From Pseudoalteromonas denitrificans DSM 6059 (GTDB lineage Bacteria; Pseudomonadota; Gammaproteobacteria; Enterobacterales; Alteromonadaceae), in assembly GCF_900112265.1 (NCBI RefSeq), contig NZ_FOLO01000002.1, forward strand, positions 208,057-272,056: a stretch of 64,000 bases of DNA. Direction: 5' to 3'. The stretch's first letter is position 1. Each line of letters begins with the position of its first letter. The position numbers and the translations under genes are program-made. Positions 7,025 through 16,679 of the stretch are shown in pieces. The notes under the pieces are model-generated. The model was not told the DNA's origin and made no database searches. It was given only the letters and a program-made list of their open reading frames with translations.

Positions 7025-8527
7025 ATGGCAAAAGAGATATTATTGGTAGCTGAAGCTGTTTCCAATGAAAAAGCAGTCCCTAAAGAAAAAATTTTTGAAG
7101 CTTTAGAAATTGCTTTAGCAACGGCAACAAAGAAAAAACATGAAGGTGATATAGAAGTAAGGGTAAGCATCGACCGAAAAACTGGTGAGTATGATACTTT
7201 TCGTCGTTGGATGGTTGTTGAAGCAAACCAAGAAACGGGCGTTTTAGAAAACCCGTATAAAGAGATAACAGTTGAAGCTGCGCAATTTGATGAGCCTGAA
7301 ATCCAAATAGGTGAATATGTTGAAGATCAAATAGATTCAATTAAATTTGACCGTGTAACAACGCAAACAGCAAAGCAAGTTATTGTTCAAAAAGTAAGAG
7401 AAGCTGAACGTGCTTTAGTTGTTGAGGCATATCAAGACCAAGTTGGTGAAATGGTAACGGGTGTTGTTAAAAAAGCAACACGTGAAGCTGTTATGTTAGA
7501 TTTAGGTAATAATGCTGAAGCGGTAATCTACCGTGACGATATGTTACCTCGTGAAAACTTCCGCCCGGGTGACCGAGTACGTGGTTTACTTTACGAAGTA
7601 AAACCTGAAGCGCGTGGTGCACAATTATTTGTAACACGTTCAAAACCTGAAATGCTGATTGAATTATTCCGCATTGAGGTGCCAGAAGTTGGCGAAGAAA
7701 CTATAGATATTAAGGCTGGTGCACGTGATCCTGGTTCTCGTGCAAAAATTGCTGTTAAATCTAACGACAAACGTATTGACCCAGTTGGTGCGTGTGTTGG
7801 TATGCGTGGTGCACGAGTTCAAGCTGTTTCTACAGAGCTTGGTGGTGAGCGTATTGATATCGTTTTATATGATGATAATCCCGCACAATTTGTTATTAAT
7901 GCAATGGCACCAGCTGAAGTCGCTTCAATCGTAATGGATGAAGATACTCACTCTATGGATATTGCGGTTGAATCAGATAACTTAGCACAAGCTATTGGTC
8001 GTAATGGCCAGAATATTCGTTTAGCGACTCAACTTACTGGTTGGGAACTAAATGTAATGACGGTTGATGACATGGCTGAGAAAAACCAAGCTGAATCAGA
8101 TAAGTTAATGTCTTTATTTACTGAAAACTTAGATTTAGATGAAGATTTTGCCACTTTACTAATTGAAGAAGGTTTCTCTTCATTAGAAGAAGTTGCTTAT
8201 ATTCCAGTTGCAGAATTTATGGAAATTGGTGACTTAGACGAAGAAACAGTTGAAGAACTGCGTAACCGTGCAAAAGCAGCTATCACCACAAAAGCATTAG
8301 CATCAGAAGAATCTTTAGAGGACGCACATCCTGCTGAAGATTTATTAGCCCTTGAAGGCTTAGAAAAACATTTAGCATTTGTTATGGCAAGTAAAGGTGT
8401 AATTACCTTAGAAGATTTGGCAGAACAAGGCATTGATGAATTAGTAGAAATTACAGAGCTTCCTGATGAAGAAGCTGGCAAGCTAATAATGGCTGCACGT
8501 AATATATGCTGGTTCGCTAACGAATAA
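7025..8527 (+). CDS. nusA: Transcription termination/antitermination factor NusA
   Basis: NusA binds RNA polymerase and modulates pausing, termination and antitermination. The 500-residue protein has the standard order: N-terminal polymerase-binding domain (about 1-125), S1 domain (about 135-200, starting [21 protein letters not shown]), KH1 and KH2 (about 225-345, including [17 protein letters not shown] and [11 protein letters not shown]), and two C-terminal acidic repeats (about 360-495) as in E. coli. It lies 65 bases after rimP and 24 before infB, in the same operon. Confidence 0.97.
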   Translation: MAKEILLVAEAVSNEKAVPKEKIFEALEIALATATKKKHEGDIEVRVSIDRKTGEYDTFRRWMVVEANQETGVLENPYKEITVEAAQFDEPEIQIGEYVEDQIDSIKFDRVTTQTAKQVIVQKVREAERALVVEAYQDQVGEMVTGVVKKATREAVMLDLGNNAEAVIYRDDMLPRENFRPGDRVRGLLYEVKPEARGAQLFVTRSKPEMLIELFRIEVPEVGEETIDIKAGARDPGSRAKIAVKSNDKRIDPVGACVGMRGARVQAVSTELGGERIDIVLYDDNPAQFVINAMAPAEVASIVMDEDTHSMDIAVESDNLAQAIGRNGQNIRLATQLTGWELNVMTVDDMAEKNQAESDKLMSLFTENLDLDEDFATLLIEEGFSSLEEVAYIPVAEFMEIGDLDEETVEELRNRAKAAITTKALASEESLEDAHPAEDLLALEGLEKHLAFVMASKGVITLEDLAEQGIDELVEITELPDEEAGKLIMAARNICWFANE

Positions 8528-8551
8528 TTTATTGACGGAGATAACAAGTAG

Positions 8552-11245
8552 ATGGCAGATGTAAGCATAGAGAAGCTAGCCAGTGATATAGGCACAACTG
8601 TTGATAAATTAGTTAAACAGTTAGCACAAGCGGGTATCAATAAATCAGAAAGTGAAAGCGTTTCTGATACTGAAAAAACGACCCTTTTGGACCACCTTAA
8701 TAAGCAACATGGTGGCACAGGTACGGCTGAACCAGCAAAAATGACTTTACAACGTAAAAGTAAAAGTACTTTAAACGTTAAAGGTAAAAAATCAGTTCAA
8801 GTTGAAGTTCGTAAAAAACGTACATATGCTAAAAAGAGCGCAGTACAAGAACAACAACAAGAACAAGCTCGTAAAGATGCTGAAGCATTGCAAAGACGTT
8901 TAGCTGAACGTGCGGCTGAAAAAGTAGCAACAATTAAAGCTGAAGAAAATGCAGAATTAGTTGCTAAGCAAAAAGCAAACCCTGAAGCTGCTGCAAAACT
9001 AAAGCATGAAGCAGAAGTTAAAGCAAAGCAAGAAGCAAAAGAAAAAGCACTAGCTGCTCGTAAAGCTGCCGCACAGCCTAAGAAGGTTGTAAGTAAAGAA
9101 GAAGCACAGCGTATTGCTAAAGAGCGTCAAGAAGCACAGCGTATTCAAAATATAGCTGATGAAACAGCACGCAAAAAAGCAGAAGAGGAAGGTAAAAAGC
9201 TATCTGAAGAAGCTCGTAAACTAGCAGAAGAAAATGCTGCTCGTTGGAAAGCTGAAGAAGCAGCACGTAAAAAAGCAGAAGCAACTGCTGATTTACATGT
9301 AACAACTTCTAATGCTGCACGTGCCGCTGAAGATGAAACTGAAGCGAAAGAAGCTAAAAGTGATCGTCGTCGTAAGAAGAAAAAACCAGCTACCACAACG
9401 ACTTTACGTGGTAAAGGGCGTGGTCAAAAAGCAAAATTAAAAGCACCAACTTCTTTACAGCATGGCTTTACTAAACCAACTGGCGAAGTTAAAGCAAAAG
9501 ATGTTCGAATCAGTGAAACTATCAGCGTTGCAGATTTAGCAGACAGAATGTCAGTTAAAGGTGTTGAAGTTGTTAAAGCAATGATGAAAATGGGTGATAT
9601 GGTTACAATTAACCAAATCATTGACCAAGAAACTGCACAACTTGTTGCAGAAGAAATGGGTTTCAAAGTTGTTCTTGTGAAAGAAAATGAATTGGAAACA
9701 AATGTGCTTGCTGATCGTGGTGAAGCAGGTAATAAAGAGTCTCGAGCTCCAGTTGTTACTGTTATGGGTCACGTTGACCATGGTAAAACTTCAACACTTG
9801 ATTATATCCGAAAAGCTAAAGTTGCTGATGGTGAAGCTGGTGGTATTACACAGCATATTGGTGCATACCATGTAGATACAGAAAATGGCATGATCACTTT
9901 CTTAGATACTCCTGGTCATGCCGCATTTACATCAATGCGTGCTCGTGGTGCTAAAGCAACTGACATCGTAGTACTTGTTGTTGCTGCAGATGATGGCGTA
10001 ATGCCACAAACAGTAGAAGCGGTACAGCATGCTAAAGCTGCTGAAGTACCTCTTATTATTGCTGTTAATAAAATTGATAAAGAAGGCGCTGATCCAGATC
10101 GCGTTAAAAATGAACTTTCTCAACATGATGTTATACCTGAAGAATGGGGTGGTGATGTACCATTTGTTCACATTTCAGCTAAAACAGGTGAAAATGTTGA
10201 CGCTTTATTAGAGCAAATCTTGCTACAGTCAGAAGTTTTAGAGCTTACAGCATCTAAAGAAGGTATGGCTGCAGGTGTTGTAATTGAGTCACGCCTAGAT
10301 AAAGGTCGTGGTCCAGTTGCTTCAGTTCTGATTCAAGAAGGTACCTTGAAAAAAGGTGATATCGTTTTATGTGGTCAAGAGTATGGCCGCGTTCGTGCTA
10401 TGCGCGACGAAAATGGTAAAGATATCACTGAAGCAGGCCCAGCGATTCCAGTTGAAATCTTAGGATTATCTGGTATTCCAGCTGCAGGTGATGAAGCGAC
10501 AGTTGTTAAAGATGAGAAAAAAGCACGTGAAGTAGCACTTTACCGTCAAGGTAAATTCCGTGATGTTAAACTTGCTCGTCAGCAAAAAGCCAAACTTGAA
10601 AATATGTTTGCAAATATGACTGCAGGCGATATTTCTGAAGTTAATGTTGTACTTAAAGCTGATGTTCAAGGTTCAATTGAAGCAATCTCTGATTCTTTAC
10701 AAAGATTATCAACAGATGAAGTTAAGGTTAAGATTGTAGGTACTGGTGTAGGTGGGATCACTGAAACAGATGCAACGCTTGCAGCAGCTTCAAATGCAAT
10801 CGTCGTTGGTTTCAACGTGCGTGCTGATGCTTCAGCGCGTAAAGTAATTGAAAATGAGAACCTAGATTTACGTTACTACAGTGTAATTTACGCCTTGATT
10901 GAAGAAGTTAAACAAGCGATGTCTGGTATGTTAGCACCAGAATTCAAGCAAGAGATCATTGGTTTAGCACAAGTTCGTGATGTATTTAAATCTCCTAAGA
11001 TTGGTGCTATCGCAGGTTGTATGGTTACTGAAGGTACAATTAAACGTAGTAATCCAATTCGCGTATTACGTGATAATGTGGTTATTTACGAAGGTGAGCT
11101 TGAGTCTCTTCGTCGCTTTAAAGATGATGTTCAAGAAGTTCGTAACGGTATGGAATGTGGTATCGGCGTTAAGAACTATAATGACGTTAAAGTGGGTGAT
11201 CAGATTGAAGTATTTGAAATTGTTGAAGTTCAGCGTTCGCTATAA
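8552..11245 (+). CDS. infB: Translation initiation factor IF-2
   Basis: IF-2 is the GTPase that delivers initiator tRNA and promotes subunit joining. The 897-residue protein begins with the conserved IF2_N module ([14 protein letters not shown]), followed by a long Lys/Glu/Ala-rich charged helix-forming linker (about 90-290), a second IF2_N-like segment and the G domain. G motifs are G1 GHVDHGKT (about 405-412), G3 DTPGHAAF and G4 NKID. C-terminal domains II-IV follow. Length is close to E. coli (890). Shorter forms from internal starts are known in E. coli, but no obvious internal start signal was established here. Confidence 0.97.
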   Translation: MADVSIEKLASDIGTTVDKLVKQLAQAGINKSESESVSDTEKTTLLDHLNKQHGGTGTAEPAKMTLQRKSKSTLNVKGKKSVQVEVRKKRTYAKKSAVQEQQQEQARKDAEALQRRLAERAAEKVATIKAEENAELVAKQKANPEAAAKLKHEAEVKAKQEAKEKALAARKAAAQPKKVVSKEEAQRIAKERQEAQRIQNIADETARKKAEEEGKKLSEEARKLAEENAARWKAEEAARKKAEATADLHVTTSNAARAAEDETEAKEAKSDRRRKKKKPATTTTLRGKGRGQKAKLKAPTSLQHGFTKPTGEVKAKDVRISETISVADLADRMSVKGVEVVKAMMKMGDMVTINQIIDQETAQLVAEEMGFKVVLVKENELETNVLADRGEAGNKESRAPVVTVMGHVDHGKTSTLDYIRKAKVADGEAGGITQHIGAYHVDTENGMITFLDTPGHAAFTSMRARGAKATDIVVLVVAADDGVMPQTVEAVQHAKAAEVPLIIAVNKIDKEGADPDRVKNELSQHDVIPEEWGGDVPFVHISAKTGENVDALLEQILLQSEVLELTASKEGMAAGVVIESRLDKGRGPVASVLIQEGTLKKGDIVLCGQEYGRVRAMRDENGKDITEAGPAIPVEILGLSGIPAAGDEATVVKDEKKAREVALYRQGKFRDVKLARQQKAKLENMFANMTAGDISEVNVVLKADVQGSIEAISDSLQRLSTDEVKVKIVGTGVGGITETDATLAAASNAIVVGFNVRADASARKVIENENLDLRYYSVIYALIEEVKQAMSGMLAPEFKQEIIGLAQVRDVFKSPKIGAIAGCMVTEGTIKRSNPIRVLRDNVVIYEGELESLRRFKDDVQEVRNGMECGIGVKNYNDVKVGDQIEVFEIVEVQRSL

Positions 11246-11270
11246 CTTTTAATAATTTATAAATTAATTA

Positions 11271-11300
11271 ATGGGGGCTTTAGCCCCCATTCGTATTTTA
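11271..11300 (+). terminator. Hairpin after infB
   Basis: A perfect 9-bp stem ATGGGGGCT/AGCCCCCAT with a TT loop lies 26 bases after infB. The tail TCGTATTTTA has few T residues, so termination may be partial and allow read-through into rbfA. Confidence 0.6.
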
Positions 11301-11359
11301 GAATATTTAAAATATTGTGCTTAAACAGCCAAAATTTTAATTAATTAAAGAGTGATAAA

Positions 11360-11797
11360 ATGAGAGAGTTTTCTCGTACTGATCGCGTAAGTCAGTCTAT
11401 TCAAAAAGAAATAGCACTAATTTTACAAAGAGAAATAAAAGATCCACGTTTAGGTTTTGTAACAGTATCTGCTGTTGAAGTATCTCGTGATTTATCTTAC
11501 GCAAGAATCTTTATAACTATCCTAGATCAGAAAGATGAAGATAGTGCAAAACAGAGTGTAGCAATATTAAATGATGCAACAGGTTATATACGTTCAGTTT
11601 TAGGTAAACGTATTCGCGCACGTATCATGCCTGAATTGAAATTTGTATTAGATACATCATTAATGGAAGGAATGCGTATTTCTAACTTAGTTGAAACGGC
11701 GGTGCGTACCGATAATGAAAGACGTAATGATGATGACGTTAGCAATAATGAAAATATCGCAGATAACAGCGAAGATAGTTCAACAGAGCAAGAGTAA
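11360..11797 (+). CDS. rbfA: Ribosome-binding factor A
   Basis: RbfA is a KH-like cold-shock protein that helps 16S rRNA 5'-end maturation on the 30S subunit. The 145-residue protein has the conserved start [21 protein letters not shown], the central [22 protein letters not shown] and the C-terminal [20 protein letters not shown]. The tail is acidic and Asn/Ser-rich. The gene follows infB and lies 13 bases before truB, as in most gammaproteobacteria. Confidence 0.95.
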   Translation: MREFSRTDRVSQSIQKEIALILQREIKDPRLGFVTVSAVEVSRDLSYARIFITILDQKDEDSAKQSVAILNDATGYIRSVLGKRIRARIMPELKFVLDTSLMEGMRISNLVETAVRTDNERRNDDDVSNNENIADNSEDSSTEQE

Positions 11798-11810
11798 TAG
11801 GTTTTAGAAG

Positions 11811-12782
11811 ATGGCAAGAAGGTCTAAAGGTCGCCCTATAAATGGAGTTTTATTATTAAATAAACAAGAAGGGCTTTCCTCTAACAATGTTTTACAACGC
11901 GCAAAAGGAATTTATTATGCCCAAAAAGCAGGGCATACTGGAGCACTTGATCCATTAGCAACAGGCATGCTGCCTATCTGTTTTGGTGAGGCAACTAAGT
12001 TTTCACAGTTTCTATTAGATACAGATAAGACTTATGTTGTTAGAGCGAAATTAGGCGTCCGTACAACAACCTCAGATTCCCAAGGTGATGTTGTTTGTGA
12101 AAAACCAGTATCAGTAACACACTCTCAGATAGAAGATGCCATAAAAACATTCATTGGTATCTCTGATCAATATCCATCTATGTATTCAGCATTAAAATAT
12201 GAAGGTCGACCTTTATATAAATATGCCAGAGAAGGCATAGAAGTTCCTAGGAAATGTAGGGAAATAAATGTATTTAGTCTGACTTTTGATGAGTTCGATA
12301 GCGAAACCAATGAAATCCAAATGACGGCACATGTGAGTAAAGGTACTTATATTAGAACGATTGTTGATGATTTAGGTGAGTTGCTAGGATGTGGAGCTCA
12401 TGTAATTATGTTGCATCGATCAAAAGTAGGTAATTATCCAAGTGATCAAATGGTTACTTTAGATCAAATACAGGAATTACTTGATCGTGGTAAAACAAAT
12501 GAGTCTGATAAAAGAGAACAAATATCTCCAGATGCATACATTGTTTTAGATTCATTATTATTGCCTATGGATACTGCTGTTGCGGATCTTGAAGAAGTGA
12601 ATATTAGCGTGGAAGACGGGCAGTTTTTTGCAAATGGTCGCAGTATTATTGTGAATAATTTACCAAATGGTGTGGTAAGAGTCACAGCTGGCAGTGATAA
12701 AATATTTATTGGAGTAGGTGAAAAAAATGATAAAGGTGAATTAAAAGCTAAGCGCACTTTAGAAAGTTTACAACCTAAATGA
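11811..12782 (+). CDS. truB: tRNA pseudouridine(55) synthase TruB
   Basis: TruB makes pseudouridine at position 55 in the T loop of nearly all tRNAs. The catalytic aspartate lies in GHTGALDPLATGMLP (about residues 43-57). Other family segments are DKTYVVRAKLG, QYPSMYSALKYEGRPLYKYAREG and KGTYIRTIVDDLG. At 323 residues it is slightly longer than the E. coli protein (314), and a C-terminal PUA-like region is present. It starts 13 bases after rbfA. Confidence 0.95.
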   Translation: MARRSKGRPINGVLLLNKQEGLSSNNVLQRAKGIYYAQKAGHTGALDPLATGMLPICFGEATKFSQFLLDTDKTYVVRAKLGVRTTTSDSQGDVVCEKPVSVTHSQIEDAIKTFIGISDQYPSMYSALKYEGRPLYKYAREGIEVPRKCREINVFSLTFDEFDSETNEIQMTAHVSKGTYIRTIVDDLGELLGCGAHVIMLHRSKVGNYPSDQMVTLDQIQELLDRGKTNESDKREQISPDAYIVLDSLLLPMDTAVADLEEVNISVEDGQFFANGRSIIVNNLPNGVVRVTAGSDKIFIGVGEKNDKGELKAKRTLESLQPK

Positions 12783-12854
12783 ATATTAACTTCATAGGAT
12801 AATTTGAATCTATTTACGTTTTAGAATTAATTATCTGCGCGGTCAATAAAATAT

Positions 12855-12883
12855 TTGCAGGCAGGTATCTAAACCCGTATAAT
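12855..12883 (+). promoter_or_regulatory. Sigma-70 promoter for rpsO
   Basis: TTGCAG (12855-12860) and a perfect TATAAT (12878-12883) are separated by exactly 17 bases, about 97 bases upstream of the rpsO start. A GC-rich CTCGCCCG follows the -10 box, a feature of stringently controlled ribosomal promoters. This is the best promoter match in the window. Confidence 0.8.
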
Positions 12884-12980
12884 CTCGCCCGAATCGTTTT
12901 TGCTGAATTAGTGATCGGCTTAAACACCCTAAGTACTTTTTTAATTAAAAGTCTAAAATTTAAATTTATTGGAGTTACAT

Positions 12981-13250
12981 ATGTCACTAAGTACTCAAGA
13001 AACTGCTGAAATCATTGCTAAATTTGCACGCGCTGAAGGTGATACTGGTTCACCAGAAGTTCAAGTTGCATTATTAACACATGATATCAACAAGCTTCAA
13101 GGCCATTTCAAAAGCCACATACATGATTTCCATTCTCGTCGTGGTCTTCTACGTAAAGTTAGCCAACGTCGTAAACTTCTTGATTACCTTAAAGGTAAAA
13201 AAGTAGAGTCTTACAAAGCGTTAATCCAAGAGCTTGGCCTACGTCGTTAA
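12981..13250 (+). CDS. rpsO: 30S ribosomal protein S15
   Basis: S15 binds 16S rRNA early in 30S assembly and contacts the 50S subunit. With the ATG at 12981 the protein is 89 residues, the standard S15 length, and includes [14 protein letters not shown] and the rRNA-binding [10 protein letters not shown] with the C-terminal [12 protein letters not shown]. An upstream in-frame start at 12969 would overlap the GGAG ribosome binding site at 12971 and is rejected. It has its own promoter upstream and a strong terminator downstream. Confidence 0.97.
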   Translation: MSLSTQETAEIIAKFARAEGDTGSPEVQVALLTHDINKLQGHFKSHIHDFHSRRGLLRKVSQRRKLLDYLKGKKVESYKALIQELGLRR

Positions 13251-13271
13251 TTCGATGCTAAGATTTTGATT

Positions 13272-13300
13272 AAAAAAAGAGGCTTTTAGCCTCTTTTTTT
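13272..13300 (+). terminator. Intrinsic terminator after rpsO
   Basis: AAAAAAAGAGGC pairs with GCCTCTTTTTTT around a TTTTA loop, with a long T run on the plus strand. In E. coli, too, a terminator between rpsO and pnp allows partial read-through. Confidence 0.9.
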
Positions 13301-13349
13301 ATGGCTGTTTATTACTATAGTGTGTTTTGTAAAGTATACTAAGCGCGGA

Positions 13350-13441
13350 TACCAATTGTAGTAGTTAATTGATCTTAAAATTTATGAAACTTATAAGCCA
13401 AATTTGAGTTTCAAAAGTACAATTAACTACTGGAATTGGTA
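13350..13441. repeat. Long inverted repeat in the pnp leader
   Basis: A 22-base arm (13350-13371, starting TACCAATTGTAGTAG) is nearly the reverse complement of a second arm (13420-13441, ending TGGAATTGGTA), with a 48-base spacer and a single mismatch. It ends 47 bases before the pnp start. It could be the RNase III-cleaved stem of pnp autoregulation known in E. coli. It could also be a small MITE-like element with terminal inverted repeats, as its palindromic ends and AT-rich interior suggest. Confidence 0.6.
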
Positions 13442-13488
13442 CTTAAAGCAAAACTACAATTTCATACTTATTTATTAAGGAATATTAA

Positions 13489-15612
13489 GTGCAAGCAATT
13501 ATTAAAAAATTTCAATTAGGTCAACACGAAGTAACCCTAGAAACGGGTGCAATTGCACGTCAAGCATGTGGTGCTGTATTAGCAAGCATGGGTGATACAT
13601 CAGTTTTAGTAACTGTTGTTGGTAAGAAAGATACAAAACCAGGTCAAGATTTTTTCCCATTAACTGTTAATTACCAAGAGCGTATGTATGCTGCAGGTCG
13701 TATTCCAGGTGGCTTCCTTAAGCGTGAAGGTCGTCCAAATGATGGCGAAACATTAATCGCACGTTTAATTGACCGTCCAATTCGTCCATTATTCCCAGAA
13801 GGTTTCATGAACGAAGTACAAGTTATTGCAACAGTTGTATCTTCAAACTCTGAAATTCAACCAGATATTTTAACTATGATTGGTACTTCAGCGGCACTTG
13901 CCATCTCAGGGATCCCATTTAATGGTCCTATAGGTGCATCTCGTGTTGGTTATGTAGATGGTCAATATGTATTAAACCCTTCTGTTACAGAATTAGAAAA
14001 CAGCCAATTAGATTTAGTTGTTGCTGGTACTGATAACGCAGTATTAATGGTTGAATCAGAAGCCGATGTATTACCAGAAGACGTAATGTTAGGTGCTGTT
14101 GTATATGGTCATGAACAAGCTCAAGCTATCATTACTGCAGTAAATGAGTTTAAAGCTGAAGCTGGCAAACCTACTTGGGACTGGACAGCTCCAGAAAAAA
14201 ATGTTGTTTTAGCAGATAAAATTGCCGCGCTTGCAGAAGAGAAAATCGGTGCAGCTTATTTGATTACTGATAAAGTAGCACGTAAAGATGCAATCAATGA
14301 TACTAAAGCGCTAGTGATTGAAACGTTAACAGCTGAACTCGCAGAAGATGAAAAGTTAGATACTCAAGAAGTGGGTAAACTTTTAGGTTCACTAGAGAAG
14401 AAAACAGTTCGTGGTCGCATTATTGCTGGTGAAAAACGTATTGATGGTCGAGATCCTGCTTCTGTTCGTGCTTTAGATGTTAAAACTGGTGTACTCCCAC
14501 GTACTCACGGTTCTTCAATCTTTACGCGTGGTGAAACACAAGCACTAGTGACTGCTACTTTAGGAACAGAAAGAGATTCTCAGCTAATTGATGACCTTTT
14601 AGGAACGCAAAAGAATCACTTCATGCTTAACTATAACTTCCCTCCTTTCTGTGTAGGTGAAACTGGTTTTGTTGGGTCTCCTAAACGTCGTGAAATTGGT
14701 CACGGTAACTTAGCAAAGCGTGGTATGAAAGCAGTAATGCCAACGTTAACTGAATTCCCATACTCAATTCGTGTTGTATCAGAAATCACTGAATCAAATG
14801 GTTCATCTTCAATGGCTTCAGTGTGTGGTTCTTCACTTGCACTTATGAATGCGGGTGTACCAATTAAAGCATCTGTAGCAGGTATTGCTATGGGTCTTGT
14901 TAAAGAAGACGAAAACTTTGTTGTCCTTTCAGATATCTTAGGTGATGAAGATCACTTAGGCGATATGGATTTTAAAGTAGCGGGTACTCAAGGTGGTATC
15001 ACTGCATTACAAATGGATATCAAAATTGAAGGTATCACGCAAGAAATTATGCAAATTGCTTTAACGCAAGCAAAAGCAGCACGTTTACACATACTTACAG
15101 TGATGGACGAAGCGATTTCAGCTCCTTCTGAAGAATTATCTGAGTTTGCTCCTCGTATCTACACTATGAATATTCCACCTAAGAAAATTGCTGATGTAAT
15201 CGGTAAAGGTGGTGCGGTGATCAGAGCATTAACTGAAGAATTCGGCACAACTATCGAAATCGAAGATGATGGCACAATAAAAATTGCTGCAACTGATGGT
15301 GCAAGTGCACGTGCTACAATCGAGCGTATCGAACAAATCACTGCAGAGCTTGAAGTTGGTACTATCTACAATGGTAAAGTTGTACGTATCGTTGATTTTG
15401 GTGCGTTTGTAAATGTACTTCCGGGTAAAGATGGTTTAGTTCATATTTCACAAATCTGTCAAGAGCGTGTAAATAATGTTGCTGATCACCTTAAAGTTGG
15501 TCAAGAAGTTAAAGTTAAAGTTGTTGAAGTTGACCGCCAAGGCCGTGTTCGCTTAAGCATCAAAGAAGCGATGGCTCCTGCAGCACCAACAGAGGCTCCT
15601 GCAGCTGAATAA
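13489..15612 (+). CDS. pnp: Polyribonucleotide nucleotidyltransferase (PNPase)
   Basis: PNPase is the 3'-to-5' phosphorolytic exoribonuclease of mRNA decay and a degradosome partner. The 707 residues carry two RNase PH-like domains (about 1-140 and 305-540), the intervening helical domain, a KH domain (about 552-612, [16 protein letters not shown]) and an S1 domain (about 620-690, [17 protein letters not shown]). [21 protein letters not shown] and other core motifs are intact. The GTG start at 13489 follows AAGGAA and gives the family N-terminus. The leader carries a long inverted repeat that may serve autoregulation. Confidence 0.97.
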   Translation: MQAIIKKFQLGQHEVTLETGAIARQACGAVLASMGDTSVLVTVVGKKDTKPGQDFFPLTVNYQERMYAAGRIPGGFLKREGRPNDGETLIARLIDRPIRPLFPEGFMNEVQVIATVVSSNSEIQPDILTMIGTSAALAISGIPFNGPIGASRVGYVDGQYVLNPSVTELENSQLDLVVAGTDNAVLMVESEADVLPEDVMLGAVVYGHEQAQAIITAVNEFKAEAGKPTWDWTAPEKNVVLADKIAALAEEKIGAAYLITDKVARKDAINDTKALVIETLTAELAEDEKLDTQEVGKLLGSLEKKTVRGRIIAGEKRIDGRDPASVRALDVKTGVLPRTHGSSIFTRGETQALVTATLGTERDSQLIDDLLGTQKNHFMLNYNFPPFCVGETGFVGSPKRREIGHGNLAKRGMKAVMPTLTEFPYSIRVVSEITESNGSSSMASVCGSSLALMNAGVPIKASVAGIAMGLVKEDENFVVLSDILGDEDHLGDMDFKVAGTQGGITALQMDIKIEGITQEIMQIALTQAKAARLHILTVMDEAISAPSEELSEFAPRIYTMNIPPKKIADVIGKGGAVIRALTEEFGTTIEIEDDGTIKIAATDGASARATIERIEQITAELEVGTIYNGKVVRIVDFGAFVNVLPGKDGLVHISQICQERVNNVADHLKVGQEVKVKVVEVDRQGRVRLSIKEAMAPAAPTEAPAAE

Positions 15613-15640
15613 TTTGAGTTAAGCTTAAATTAAAATAAAA

Positions 15641-15662
15641 AAGGGGCTTGGCCCCTTTTTTA
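15641..15662 (+). terminator. Intrinsic terminator after pnp
   Basis: AAGGGGC pairs with GCCCCTT around a TTG loop, followed by a T run. It separates pnp from nlpI. Confidence 0.9.
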
Positions 15663-15776
15663 TTACCCGATCATAATTTGCATTAATTAATCTAATTGGT
15701 TTAATTGAACTAAAAGAATAGGCTATACTCTTAAGAGTACTTCCCATTTAATCGGTTATGACAGTTAAGGAAATCG

Positions 15777-16679
15777 ATGCAATTAAAAAAATTACTTTTA
15801 GGTGCTTTTCTAGGGCTTAGTTTAGCAGCTTGTCAATCGACACCAGAAAAACAAGATTTACCTGTTGTTAATGTTGCTTTCACAACACCGCTGGAATCAA
15901 ATGCGCGAAGTGAGCTGGCAATTGCGCGTTACAGTGAATTGCTCTACCGTGCTAATTTAACAAATGAGCAAAAAGCACAACTATATTATGATCGAGGGGT
16001 ACTGTTTGATAGCCTAGGCATGCAAACTTTAGCATGGATTGACTTTAATCGAACGATAAAACTGAAACCAGATTTACCCGAAGTATATAATTTTTTAGGT
16101 ATCCATCTCACTTTAAGGCAACAATATACCAAAGCATATGAGATGTTTGATTCTGTTTTAGACTTAAAGCCAAAACATGAATATGCTTATCTTAACAGAG
16201 GCATTGCATTATATTATGGTGACAGAGCTCAGTTAGCTAAATCAGATTTTACTACGTTTTTAGAATATGCACCTGATGATGCATATCGTGTGGTTTGGCT
16301 TTATTTAGCTGAACAAGCAATCTCAAAACCAGAAGCCGTTAAACACTTAAAACAGCATGCAAAAAAACTTAACTCTGATAACTGGGCTTATCAACTTGTT
16401 TCTTTATACAGTGGTGAATTAAGTGAAGAAGACTTTTTAGCTGGCTTAGATAAAAATGTAGGTAATCAACAACAATATGCAGAGCGTTTGTGTGAAGCTT
16501 ACTTTTATTTAGCTAAGCAATATCAATATGCAGGGAATAACCTCAGAGCTGCGGAATACTTCAAATTGGCTTTAGCAACTAATGTCCATGAATTTGTTGA
16601 ATATAAATATGCTAGGCTCGAACTTCAAGTATTGCAAAATGAAGCGATGGCTTTAGAAGCTGCAAAAATAGTACATTAA
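15777..16679 (+). CDS. nlpI: Lipoprotein NlpI (TPR-containing)
   Basis: NlpI is an outer-membrane lipoprotein that scaffolds peptidoglycan hydrolases and the protease Prc. The 300-residue protein has a lipoprotein signal with lipobox LAAC (Cys19), followed by several TPR units: AQLYYDRGVLFDSLG, PEVYNFLGIHLTLRQ, EYAYLNRGIALYYGD and similar. E. coli NlpI is 294 residues and also lies directly downstream of pnp, which supports the assignment. The next gene abuts its stop codon, and its own terminator lies inside that gene. Confidence 0.93.
   Translation: MQLKKLLLGAFLGLSLAACQSTPEKQDLPVVNVAFTTPLESNARSELAIARYSELLYRANLTNEQKAQLYYDRGVLFDSLGMQTLAWIDFNRTIKLKPDLPEVYNFLGIHLTLRQQYTKAYEMFDSVLDLKPKHEYAYLNRGIALYYGDRAQLAKSDFTTFLEYAPDDAYRVVWLYLAEQAISKPEAVKHLKQHAKKLNSDNWAYQLVSLYSGELSEEDFLAGLDKNVGNQQQYAERLCEAYFYLAKQYQYAGNNLRAAEYFKLALATNVHEFVEYKYARLELQVLQNEAMALEAAKIVH

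Noticed and set aside
8197..8718. 173-residue minus-strand frame across nusA and infB
   Set aside because: It overlaps two essential genes, is Ser-rich from complementary codons and has no start signal.
9117..9396. Leu- and Ala-rich minus-strand frames within infB
   Set aside because: They are complements of the repetitive Lys/Glu/Ala linker of IF-2.
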